Below are positions 1 to 5,773 of a stretch of DNA of 20,788 nucleotides, in pieces. A program made the translations under genes and the position numbers. How positions within the stretch are numbered: position 1 is the first letter of the stretch; every line of letters begins with the position of its first letter. The notes below the pieces were generated by a model, which made no database searches, was not told the DNA's origin, and was given only the letters and a program-made list of their open reading frames with translations. Origin of the DNA: a virus; IMG/VR virus record IMGVR_UViG_3300000477_000018, positions 1-20,788 of that record; one strand, written 5' to 3'.

Positions 1-9
1 ATAATGTGC

Positions 10-86
10 GTAAATAAGCGGAAACAGGCGCATTTGCGCGTTAAATTAATTTAATTGGGTTTAACCAGCGTTAAGCGGGGTTGATA
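10..86 (+). repeat. 10-bp phased motif array upstream of early promoter 1
   Basis: Motifs related to GTTAAAC begin at 10, 20 (weak), 30 (weak), 40, 50, 60, 70 and 80, exactly 10 bp apart. The clearest units are GTTAAATTAA (40), TTTAACCAGC (60) and GTTAAGCGGG (70). The last unit runs into the -35 box at 81. The same arrangement, in the same register to the -35 box, precedes the next two promoters. One helical turn of spacing suggests protein binding along one DNA face; that role is inferred. Confidence 0.6.
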
Positions 87-109
87 ATATTAATTTTATA
101 TGTTATAAT
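81..109 (+). promoter_or_regulatory. early promoter 1 (TTGATA-17-TATAAT)
   Basis: The -35 box TTGATA is at 81-86, the spacer is 17 nt and the -10 box TATAAT is at 104-109. The bases from the -10 box onward are nearly identical to those at 946-975 in front of the third gene. It would transcribe the small gene at 163. Confidence 0.75.
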
Positions 110-162
110 TAATATATAATAAATAATAATTAATAAATAAAATATTTAAGGGGGTGGGTTAA

Positions 163-342
163 ATGGGTTTTAAAAATTTACGCGAAAATTTATTTTTTAA
201 TTATTTTAAATTAAAAAATAAATTAAACGACGAGGAATTAAATATTATAATGTTAGCGAATAATATTATAATAGGAATTATTAAAAAAGACGATGAAAAA
301 ATTAATAAAAATTTACGCAAACTCGAAAAAACACTTAAATAA
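163..342 (+). CDS. small Lys/Asn-rich protein of unknown function (59 aa)
   Basis: A complete reading frame of 59 residues starts at ATG 163 (MGFKNLRENL...) and ends at TAA 340-342. It has its own promoter (81-109), a strong purine-rich ribosome binding site (AAGGGGGTG, about 148-155) and its own rho-independent terminator (354-387), so it looks like a real monocistronic gene despite its length. The product is basic and rich in Lys, Asn, Ile and Leu, with no signal peptide, membrane segment or motif that I recognise. Its unit layout matches those of the two following genes, one of which encodes a DNA-binding-like protein. A small early phage protein is the likeliest reading; no specific function can be given. 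Confidence 0.65.
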   Translation: MGFKNLRENLFFNYFKLKNKLNDEELNIIMLANNIIIGIIKKDDEKINKNLRKLEKTLK

Positions 343-353
343 CACGCAAGTTT

Positions 354-387
354 GGGGGGTTATATAAACCCCCTAATTTTTTTTTTT
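354..387 (+). terminator. rho-independent terminator
   Basis: GGGGGTT (355-361) pairs with AACCCCC (367-373) around a 5-nt loop. An 11-base T run (377-387) follows two bases after a short TAA. It closes the transcript of the 59-residue gene. Confidence 0.85.
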
Positions 388-423
388 CAGCGTAAAATAA
401 ATTAAAAAGTTTTTATATTTTGC

Positions 424-500
424 GTAATACGCAGTAAATGAAAGTTAATGTGAGTTAAACGGTGTTAAACAAGTATAAACATGTTTTACCGCGTTTGAGT
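424..500 (+). repeat. 10-bp phased motif array upstream of early promoter 2
   Basis: Units start at 424 (GTAATACGCA), 434 (GTAAATGAAA), 444 (GTTAATGTGA), 454 (GTTAAACGGT), 464 (GTTAAACAAG), 474 (TATAAACATG), 484 (TTTTACCGCG) and 494, which contains the -35 box. This is the cleanest of the three arrays. Register to the -35 box is the same as in the other two. Confidence 0.7.
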
Positions 501-523
501 TTTTATAAATTATATGTTATAAT
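495..523 (+). promoter_or_regulatory. early promoter 2 (TTGAGT-17-TATAAT)
   Basis: The -35 box TTGAGT is at 495-500, the spacer is 17 nt and the -10 box TATAAT is at 518-523. The surrounding TATATGTTATAAT and downstream ATATATAATAA are shared with early promoters 1 and 3. Confidence 0.75.
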
Positions 524-554
524 AAATATATAATAAGGAAAGGGGGTTAAACAA

Positions 555-761
555 ATGAAATTTAAAAATAAAAATATCAATGAAATTAAATTATTATTTA
601 CATTATATTTAATCGAAAAAACAAAAAGTAAATTAACAAAAACAATTAAAAATAATATCGATGATTATTTTAATGAAATGATAAGTTACAGTAACCTCGA
701 AAATTACGAAAGTTTAAAACAAATGTATTACGATTATTTATTATATTTAAATTACAGATAA
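555..761 (+). CDS. small hypothetical protein (68 aa)
   Basis: A 68-residue frame starts at ATG 555 behind a strong ribosome binding site (GGAAAGGGGG, 537-546) and ends at TAA 759-761. It has its own promoter (495-523) and terminator (772-820). The product is rich in Lys, Asn, Tyr and Leu and looks fully helical, with a Tyr-rich C-terminus (YYDYLLYLNYR). No signal peptide, membrane helix or family motif is recognisable. Codons are strongly AT-biased like those of its two neighbours and unlike those of the structural genes. It is probably a small early protein, possibly regulatory or host-directed; that is a guess from position only. Confidence 0.7.
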   Translation: MKFKNKNINEIKLLFTLYLIEKTKSKLTKTIKNNIDDYFNEMISYSNLENYESLKQMYYDYLLYLNYR

Positions 762-771
762 TATTTATAAG

Positions 772-820
772 CCGGGTTATAATTATTACAAATTAATATT
801 TATATTATAGCCCGGTTTTT
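772..820 (+). terminator. rho-independent terminator
   Basis: CCGGGTTATAAT (772-783) pairs with ATTATAGCCCGG (804-815) with one T-G wobble. The loop is about 20 nt, and TTTTT (816-820) follows directly. It lies 10 nt after the stop of the 68-residue gene. Confidence 0.75.
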
Positions 821-851
821 ACAAATTAATTAAAATTTTTTAAAATTTTGC

Positions 852-928
852 AGTAAACTACGTTATTTAACGTTAACGTAAGTTAAACGCATATAAACAG
901 TTATAACAGCGTTATAGCGTTGTTGTGT
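852..928 (+). repeat. 10-bp phased motif array upstream of early promoter 3
   Basis: Units begin at 852 (AGTAAACTAC), 862 (GTTATTTAAC), 872 (GTTAACGTAA), 882 (GTTAAACGCA), 892 (TATAAACAGT), 902 (TATAACAGCG) and 912 (TTATAGCGTT), and 922 joins the -35 box. Spacing and register match the arrays at 10-86 and 424-500. Confidence 0.65.
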
Positions 929-951
929 TTTTGTAAGTTACATGTTATAAT
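923..951 (+). promoter_or_regulatory. early promoter 3 (TTGTGT-17-TATAAT)
   Basis: The -35 box TTGTGT is at 923-928, the spacer is 17 nt and the -10 box TATAAT is at 946-951. Transcription should begin near 958, at the foot of the stem-loop at 959-994. Confidence 0.7.
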
Positions 952-958
952 TAATATA

Positions 959-994
959 TAATAAATAATAATTAAAACACATTATTATTTATTA
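959..994 (+). promoter_or_regulatory. 14-bp perfect inverted repeat at the expected transcript start
   Basis: TAATAAATAATAAT (959-972) is the exact reverse complement of ATTATTATTTATTA (981-994), with the 8-nt loop TAAAACAC. It would sit at the 5' end of the mRNA of the duplicated HTH gene, as an RNA stem-loop or as a dyad operator just after the promoter. The other two units lack it. Confidence 0.55.
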
Positions 995-1023
995 AATAAA
1001 TTAATTAAAAGGGGCGCATAAAA

Positions 1024-1320
1024 ATGGCAAACAAATCGCAAAAAATTAGGCAAATATTTAAAAAAAGTAACCACAAATTAACAATTAGTAAAATTAGTAA
1101 AAAGGCGGGCGTACGTTACCAGTTTGCGTACCAGGTAATAAAACGTTATTGTAGTAAAAATAATATTACAATGCCAACAAACAAACAAAAACAAACTAAA
1201 GCCGCCAAAATACGTAAACTTTACGATAAGGGCCTAACAATAGGCGCAATTAGTAAAAAATTAAACACCAATTACACGTACGTTTGGAGCGTTTGCGATA
1301 AGTACCGCAAAAGCGAGTAA
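1024..1320 (+). CDS. protein with duplicated helix-turn-helix-like module (98 aa)
   Basis: ATG 1024 follows the ribosome binding site AAAAGGGGC; the stop is TAA 1318-1320. The protein is strongly basic and consists of two copies of one module. Copy 1 (about residues 8-45) and copy 2 (about 62-97) both read KIRxhaxK...LTIxxISKK followed by a second helix with aromatic residues (YQFAYQVIKRY and YTYVWSVCDKY). Short helix, LTI turn, ISKKx and recognition helix is what a helix-turn-helix looks like, so DNA binding is likely. Each copy resembles resolvase- or transposase-type HTH modules, but no catalytic domain is attached. It is a plausible regulator of the three units with phased motifs, including its own; this is inference. 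Confidence in the gene is high and in the exact role low. Confidence 0.75.
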   Translation: MANKSQKIRQIFKKSNHKLTISKISKKAGVRYQFAYQVIKRYCSKNNITMPTNKQKQTKAAKIRKLYDKGLTIGAISKKLNTNYTYVWSVCDKYRKSE

Positions 1321-1332
1321 ACCAAGTAGTAT

Positions 1333-1358
1333 GCGGGGTTTTACAGCCCCGCTTTTTT
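1333..1358 (+). terminator. rho-independent terminator
   Basis: GCGGGG (1333-1338) pairs with CCCCGC (1347-1352) around an 8-nt loop and is followed by TTTTTT (1353-1358). It ends the HTH gene transcript. Confidence 0.85.
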
Positions 1359-1370
1359 ATTTTTATAAGT

Positions 1371-1521
1371 ATTGCAAAAACTTTCAATACTTACAAACTT
1401 ATAAACATTAACAAAATTATAAGTTTTATAAACTATGTAAAGTTTAAAAGTTTTGCAAAAACTTACAGAGTGCGTAATTTTATTAATGTTTATAAATTTA
1501 TAAGTATTAAAAGTTTTGCAA
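1371..1521. repeat. long imperfect inverted repeat with internal palindromes
   Basis: The left arm (1371-1419) and right arm (1475-1521) are reverse complements over about 47 nt with four substitutions and one indel. The 55-nt centre holds further dyads: TAAGTTTT (1420-1427) with AAAACTTA (1458-1465), and AAGTTTTGCAAAAACTT, nearly a palindrome. TTGCAAAAACTT occurs three times, near 1372, 1452 and 1516. The stretch is AT-rich and has no gene. It could be a cruciform-type replication or partition site, a decayed element or a minus-strand RNA; I cannot choose. Confidence 0.6.
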
Positions 1522-1596
1522 AAACTTCAAAAATTCACAATTATATAAATATTTTGCACCGTACCCCGGTAGGGTATGGGTAGACGCACGGCTGTT

Positions 1597-1787
1597 TAGT
1601 AATATAGTCGTTTAACCGACGAAACCGGGTGGATTGTTTAATAGTTTAGAGGTTTAACCGACGAAACAATCTGGGCCCAGTAGATTTTTCAGTATAGTAG
1701 TTTAGACGTTTAATCGACTAAACTAAGGATGAGGAGAATGAACGTGACCAATTCTGGATAGTAGTTTAGACGTTTAATCGACGAAAC
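1597..1787. repeat. four imperfect 29-bp dyad repeats
   Basis: Copies are at 1597-1625, 1639-1667, 1695-1723 and 1759-1787. The shared form is TAGTAGTTTAGACG then TTTAAYCGACKAAAC. Gaps are 13, 27 and 35 nt. Each copy is a partial palindrome: GTTTAG/CTAAAC arms in copy 3, GTCG/CGAC in copy 1, and ATTGTTT/AAACAAT reaching into the flanks in copy 2. They lie about 600-800 bp upstream of the small terminase gene. A multi-site protein binding region is the best reading, possibly for the terminase small subunit (a pac or cos site) or a regulator. Confidence 0.65.
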
Positions 1788-1809
1788 TCTGATACTCCCT
1801 CCGGGGACG

Positions 1810-2070
1810 GGGCGGGGATGGTGAGTAGGGCAACGCCCTTTGATATCTGAACGGCTCGAGCGTCATCATAGATAGGGAAAAAGCGCGATATTTGCGATAC
1901 AGATATAGCAAAATCTGCGGGAAATCGCAAAGCTTTCTTAGAAATTTTTTGAGAGAAAAAGAGCTTAATAGAATAGATCGGATCTGTGAAATCCCGCGCT
2001 TTAAATCGCAGATATGCGAGAATTCAACGATCCTTCTCAGGGTACACTCTCCCCCTCAGAGTCCCCGCCC
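1810..2070. other. gene-free, structured region
   Basis: I find no credible gene here. GGGCGGGGA (1810-1818) and TCCCCGCCC (2062-2070) are a 9-bp inverted pair enclosing smaller stems. AGGGC/GCCCT forms a tight hairpin (1827-1839). TTTGCGAT (1891-1898) pairs with ATCGCAAA (1924-1931) around CAGAT/ATCTG (1900-1904/1913-1917). ATCTGTGA (1982-1989) pairs with TCGCAGAT (2006-2013) with one wobble. It may be a structured RNA or part of a packaging site. Confidence 0.35.
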
Positions 2071-2180
2071 AACGTCATAGAATGCCGTAAAGTATGGTGG
2101 GTAATACCCATGGGACAATGGAGTTGTGGACGTCCTCTTCACCATGGACAGACCTATCTACGCGTTGTCTGCCCTCCTCC

Positions 2181-2280
2181 CTTGTGAAAGCTTTAGAGAG
2201 CAAAATTAAAAAATTTTTCCAGAAATTTTTCAAGAAAAACCTTGTGTTTTCTTTAGAAAACTTTAGAAAGCTTTAGTTTC
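2181..2280. repeat. 10-bp phased CTTTAGAAA repeats upstream of the late promoter
   Basis: Units start at 2251 (CTTTAGAAAA), 2261 (CTTTAGAAAG) and 2271 (CTTTAGTTTC), preceded by CTTGTGTTTT (2241). An earlier pair, CTTGTGAAAG and CTTTAGAGAG (2181 and 2191), is on the same 10-bp phase. GAAAGCTTTAG occurs twice. The array ends 24 bp before the -35 box of the promoter at 2305. It is probably a binding array for a regulator or a curved upstream element. Confidence 0.5.
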
Positions 2281-2304
2281 TTGAGATATTTAAGAATTTT
2301 GAAC

Positions 2305-2333
2305 TTGAAATTGATTATATTATATCATATAAT
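2305..2333 (+). promoter_or_regulatory. late (structural operon) promoter (TTGAAA-17-TATAAT)
   Basis: The -35 box TTGAAA is at 2305-2310, the spacer is 17 nt and the -10 box TATAAT is at 2328-2333. This close to consensus it should be recognised by the host vegetative sigma factor unless blocked. No terminator with a clear T run was seen between it and the tail genes, so it may drive the whole block. Confidence 0.7.
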
Positions 2334-2339
2334 ATAATC
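2313..2339. promoter_or_regulatory. perfect 27-bp palindromic operator over the late promoter
   Basis: GATTATATTATAT (2313-2325) and ATATAATATAATC (2327-2339) are exact reverse complements around one C. The dyad covers the spacer and -10 box of the promoter at 2305-2333, the classic place for a repressor operator. It is all A/T apart from the outer G/C pair and the central C. Confidence 0.65.
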
Positions 2340-2395
2340 AGAGATACACATCTTTGTGATGATATCGATCAACACGAACAGGGGAGGGGACACTC

Positions 2396-3349
2396 ATGAG
2401 TAGAACAGCTGTACTTAAAGAACTCGCAGATAGAATGGACGAGCTAGTGGATTCTGTACCGACAAATCAACAGACGGGGGAACCTCGCGCTTATGTGGAT
2501 CCTTCTACAGTAACGGAAGAACTCAACGAAGAGTATCATTACAAAGTAACGACCGGAAATTCAAAGACCAATGGACTCAAAGAAGTAAACGAGAGTAACT
2601 CATTGAAAGTCCTCGAGAAAGCGACAGTACCATTGGATTATAGCGAAGGTTATCCAACAGTAGACGGTTACCCATTCTGGGAGCGTTTAGACGGTGAGCC
2701 CGAGAATTATTACCAGATGTTTAAGCACTACCGTGATACACCTCTTCGCGGTGAGAAGCGGGCGTTCGCTAAGACCGCAAGACAGTTCGACGAAAAGCCC
2801 GAAATCATGTCGGCTCTCGCTCGCGTATACCAATGGCAACAACGAGTGAAGGCCTTTGATAAGAAGCGAGATTTAGAACGCGAGATGCAGCGTGCCCATT
2901 ATATTAAGGAACTCGAAGGTGACCATTACGATGCAGCGACAAAGATCTTCGAGAAGTGTATGGAATACTTTAATAAAAACAGTAAAGCAATGAAACCCAG
3001 TGTCGCTTTAAAGTGGTTCAAAACCGCTATAGAGTTGTCTCGATTATCACTCGGCCTCTCCCCAGACAAGCCTGATGCAGAAGCGGTTAAGAACTTGCAA
3101 CAGACACTCGTTCAAATTAATAATACACCAGATAATTCAAAGAACACTATCAACGCCGTTGCGCAGTCAGGACAGGCCAAGGATGATAGAGAGCAAGAAG
3201 CCGAGCATATGCAAGAAGTTATAGATATTCTGGCAGATACAGGTCTTTTGCCAGATTCGGAGAAGAGCGACGACAAAATCACGGACATCAATACCGAACG
3301 AGGCAATCTAACCGGACCTAACGGTGGTGAGACCGATGACGACAACTAA
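2396..3349 (+). CDS. terS: terminase small subunit (probable)
   Basis: A 317-residue protein starts at ATG 2396 behind GGGGAGGGG. The small terminase recognises phage DNA and hands it to the large subunit and portal for packaging. Residues about 90-160 hold the telling segment: a Trp-Glu-Arg-Leu / GEP ... MFxxYRD motif followed by an HTH-like stretch ending in WQQRVKAFDK. This pattern is frequent in small terminases of Firmicutes phages. A helical segment (about 165-220) suits oligomerisation, and the acidic tail ends in DDDN. The N-terminal 85 residues are polar and low in complexity, making the protein longer than many small terminases. It overlaps the large terminase gene, which supports the call. 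The assignment rests on motif memory and gene order. Confidence 0.75.
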   Translation: MSRTAVLKELADRMDELVDSVPTNQQTGEPRAYVDPSTVTEELNEEYHYKVTTGNSKTNGLKEVNESNSLKVLEKATVPLDYSEGYPTVDGYPFWERLDGEPENYYQMFKHYRDTPLRGEKRAFAKTARQFDEKPEIMSALARVYQWQQRVKAFDKKRDLEREMQRAHYIKELEGDHYDAATKIFEKCMEYFNKNSKAMKPSVALKWFKTAIELSRLSLGLSPDKPDAEAVKNLQQTLVQINNTPDNSKNTINAVAQSGQAKDDREQEAEHMQEVIDILADTGLLPDSEKSDDKITDINTERGNLTGPNGGETDDDN

Positions 3350-5762
3350 TGATAGTCGGACGGGAGAAAAGCGCTTACGTGTGTCTGATCTGGAATTACC
3401 TGAGTTAAACAGACTGAAACAGAAACTCAATCCGAAGTTGACTAAGTATATACCGCACGACCCGTTCCCAAAACAGCAAGCATTTCTTTTGTTGACTCAT
3501 AAAGAAGCTTTTTATGGTGGGGCGGCTGGGGGCGGAAAAGATTTGGCAACCACGACCCCGATAATTACTGACAAAGGATGGAAGACCGTGGGCACTCTAA
3601 CAAAAGATGATCGCGTAGCGGCTCTGGACGGATCGTGGTCTGAAATAGAATACATCACACCCGAACGCGTCCCTGAGAAGTCATATCGAATCACGTTCAG
3701 TGACGGTTCACAAATAGATTGCAGTGATACACACTTATGGCTCGTCGATCGTAAAGAGCAAATTAACCGCAATCATCGACACTGGATAAATGTAGAACGC
3801 CGAGTAATGACTACTGAACAGATGATTGAAGACGGTGTACGTTATAAAGCCCACGGACGTAAAAATAAACAAAAGCGTTTTATGTTACCACAGCATCGCG
3901 GTTACAAAGGGGTAGAACGAGACTTCGATGACGTGTCGCCGTACTTACTCGGTTTGTGGCTAGGCGACGGTCGATCAATACGTGGTGAGATAGCTACCGG
4001 TGATGAAGATGTTTTACACGTTGTTGAAAAGTTATACGAGCGCGATCGAGACATCGAAATAATTGATACTAACTCAAATTGTAAGATAATACGTATAAAA
4101 GGTTTGACTGAACAGTTGAGAGAATTAGGAGTGTTAAATAATAAACACATTCCTTTAGAACATAAATTAGCAAGTAGAGACCAACGTTTACGTTTATTAC
4201 AGGGGCTCATGGATAGTGATGGATATATACAACAACGAGGACGTGCAGAGTGGGGACAAAAGGCAGAGCGGCAACAACTATTCGACGATGTATGTGAACT
4301 CGTGGCAAGTCTCGGATATAAGTACAGTACAACCGTTGCTCCTTCTACTTATGACGGACAAGAATTCCCCAGTAATCGTATCACATTTACACCTCGTGAG
4401 GTAGTCGCAACCATTCCTCGTAAACGTGCACGTATAAAAGATGATGGTAAACAAGATTACAATTCTGCCATATACATTGAAAAGATTGAAGAGGTAGATT
4501 CCGTACCCATGAAGTGTATCCGCATTAAACATGAAAGTCATACATTCCTCGTTGGCAAATCGCAAATACCAACGCATAACAGCGATGCGCTCTTGATGGC
4601 GGCATTACAGTTCGTGGATGTTCCTGGGTACGCCGCGATCCTTTTTAGAAAGACGTACAAAGAGCTGGCGTTACCAGAGGCGTTGATTTTTCGTGCCAAA
4701 GAGTGGTTAACTCCGTATATGAACAGTGGAGAGGTTCGTTGGTCGGAACAAGATAAGATGTTCACGTTCCCGAGCGGTGCTACTCTCTCTTTTGGTTATC
4801 TGGAGACAGACACCGACATGTCGCGTTATCAATCAGCAGAATTTCAATTTATCGGTTTTGATGAGTTGACACACTTCAAAGAGAAACATTACCGTTATCT
4901 ATTCTCACGGTTAAGAAGACTCAAGGGCGTGGACATTCCATTGAGAATGCGTGCGGCCAGTAATCCAGGAAGTCAGGGACATGAGTGGGTAAAACAACGT
5001 TTCTTGATAGACGGACCCAGTGAGGGCAGGATATTTATCCCAGCCACGTTAGATGACAACATCCACATCGATAGAGAAGAATATATGAAGTCTCTACAAG
5101 AGTTAGACCCGATCACGCGAGAACAGCTTGAGAAAGGTGATTGGGACATAGAGCCCGAAGGAAACATGTTCAAGCGCCAGTGGTTCGAGATCGTGGAAGC
5201 GGCACCATCCAGAGCAGCACGTGTCCGATACTGGGACTTAGCTGCAACCCAAGAAGCTCCCGGGAAAGATCCAGATTGGACCGTGGGTGTGAAGATGGCA
5301 GCTAAAGATGGGATTTATTACATCGAAGATGTACGCAGAGTTAGGGAAGACCCTGCCGGTGTAGAACAGTTGGTGAAACACACAGCCCAACTCGACGGTA
5401 GAAGCGTGCCGATATTCATGGAGGAAGAGCCTGGATCGTCAGGAAAGAACAACACATATCATTATCAAAGATATGTATTGAGTGGTTTTACTTTCGAAGG
5501 TGACCGTGTCACCGGATCTAAAGTCATTCGCGCCAATCCGTTAAGTTCGGCCGCAAAAGCGGGAAATGTCAAGATTGTCCGTGGTGCGTGGAACAGCGAT
5601 TTTCTCGACGAGATCGCACTATTTCCTCTTGGTAATTACAAAGATCAAGTAGACGCGACGAGTGGAGCGTTATCTAAGATTAATGAGAAAAACGTAGTCC
5701 AATCAGATCCAGAAGCCATGGAGGCGCTGAGAGGAGCAAGAGTATACTCTAGAACGATGTAA
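3336..5762 (+). CDS. terL: terminase large subunit interrupted by an intein
   Basis: This is the ATP-driven DNA packaging motor and nuclease. I prefer ATG 3336 (808 aa), since GGTGGTGAG lies just before it; GTG 3324 would add four residues and has no such site. The gene overlaps the small terminase stop by 14 nt. The Walker A motif GGAAGGGK (61-68) is cut after its Lys by a 347-residue intein (69-415), and the host protein resumes at SDALLMAAL. Walker B is FIGFDE (Asp509, Glu510). The C-terminal RNase H-like nuclease shows YWDLA (Asp634), DWTVG (Asp647) and DQVDATSGA (Asp770, Asp773). After splicing the protein would be 461 residues, normal for the family. The uncorrected product would lack a working ATP site, so packaging depends on splicing. 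Confidence 0.93.
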   Translation: MTTTNDSRTGEKRLRVSDLELPELNRLKQKLNPKLTKYIPHDPFPKQQAFLLLTHKEAFYGGAAGGGKDLATTTPIITDKGWKTVGTLTKDDRVAALDGSWSEIEYITPERVPEKSYRITFSDGSQIDCSDTHLWLVDRKEQINRNHRHWINVERRVMTTEQMIEDGVRYKAHGRKNKQKRFMLPQHRGYKGVERDFDDVSPYLLGLWLGDGRSIRGEIATGDEDVLHVVEKLYERDRDIEIIDTNSNCKIIRIKGLTEQLRELGVLNNKHIPLEHKLASRDQRLRLLQGLMDSDGYIQQRGRAEWGQKAERQQLFDDVCELVASLGYKYSTTVAPSTYDGQEFPSNRITFTPREVVATIPRKRARIKDDGKQDYNSAIYIEKIEEVDSVPMKCIRIKHESHTFLVGKSQIPTHNSDALLMAALQFVDVPGYAAILFRKTYKELALPEALIFRAKEWLTPYMNSGEVRWSEQDKMFTFPSGATLSFGYLETDTDMSRYQSAEFQFIGFDELTHFKEKHYRYLFSRLRRLKGVDIPLRMRAASNPGSQGHEWVKQRFLIDGPSEGRIFIPATLDDNIHIDREEYMKSLQELDPITREQLEKGDWDIEPEGNMFKRQWFEIVEAAPSRAARVRYWDLAATQEAPGKDPDWTVGVKMAAKDGIYYIEDVRRVREDPAGVEQLVKHTAQLDGRSVPIFMEEEPGSSGKNNTYHYQRYVLSGFTFEGDRVTGSKVIRANPLSSAAKAGNVKIVRGAWNSDFLDEIALFPLGNYKDQVDATSGALSKINEKNVVQSDPEAMEALRGARVYSRTM
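3540..4580 (+). other. class 3-type intein with LAGLIDADG homing endonuclease, inside terL
   Basis: Block A is DLATTTPIITDKGW, with Asp where class 1 inteins have Cys or Ser. Block B carries Trp in SDTHLWLV (Trp135 of the host ORF counted from ATG 3336). Block F has Cys394 (MKCIRIKHESHTFLVG). Block G is PTHN with Thr413, ending His414-Asn415, then extein Ser416. This Trp-Cys-Thr triplet plus a non-nucleophile first residue is the signature of class 3 inteins, in which the block F Cys starts the reaction. Between blocks lies a two-motif LAGLIDADG endonuclease (LGLWLGDG about 205-212; LLQGLMDSDGYI about 287-298), so the element can probably home. The insertion point directly after the Walker A Lys is a known intein hot spot. 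The second half is more AT-rich than the flanking exteins. Confidence 0.88.
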
Positions 5763-5773
5763 ATAATAGGAAA

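Noticed and set aside
1738-1761. Seven-codon leader peptide behind GAGGAG
   Set aside because: The purine site is too close to the ATG and lies between dyad repeats; no attenuator structure follows clearly.
1597-1787. CRISPR array
   Set aside because: Repeats differ from each other and spacers are 13, 27 and 35 nt, too short and too variable; no cas gene is near.
1560-1870. tRNA or tRNA-like gene
   Set aside because: Several short hairpins are present, but no cloverleaf, T-loop or anticodon stem could be put together.
1892-2276. Two small reading frames (62 and 60 codons) upstream of the late promoter
   Set aside because: No ribosome binding site in front, odd amino acid make-up (Arg/Ser/Pro-rich or low complexity), and they cover structured and repeat-containing DNA.
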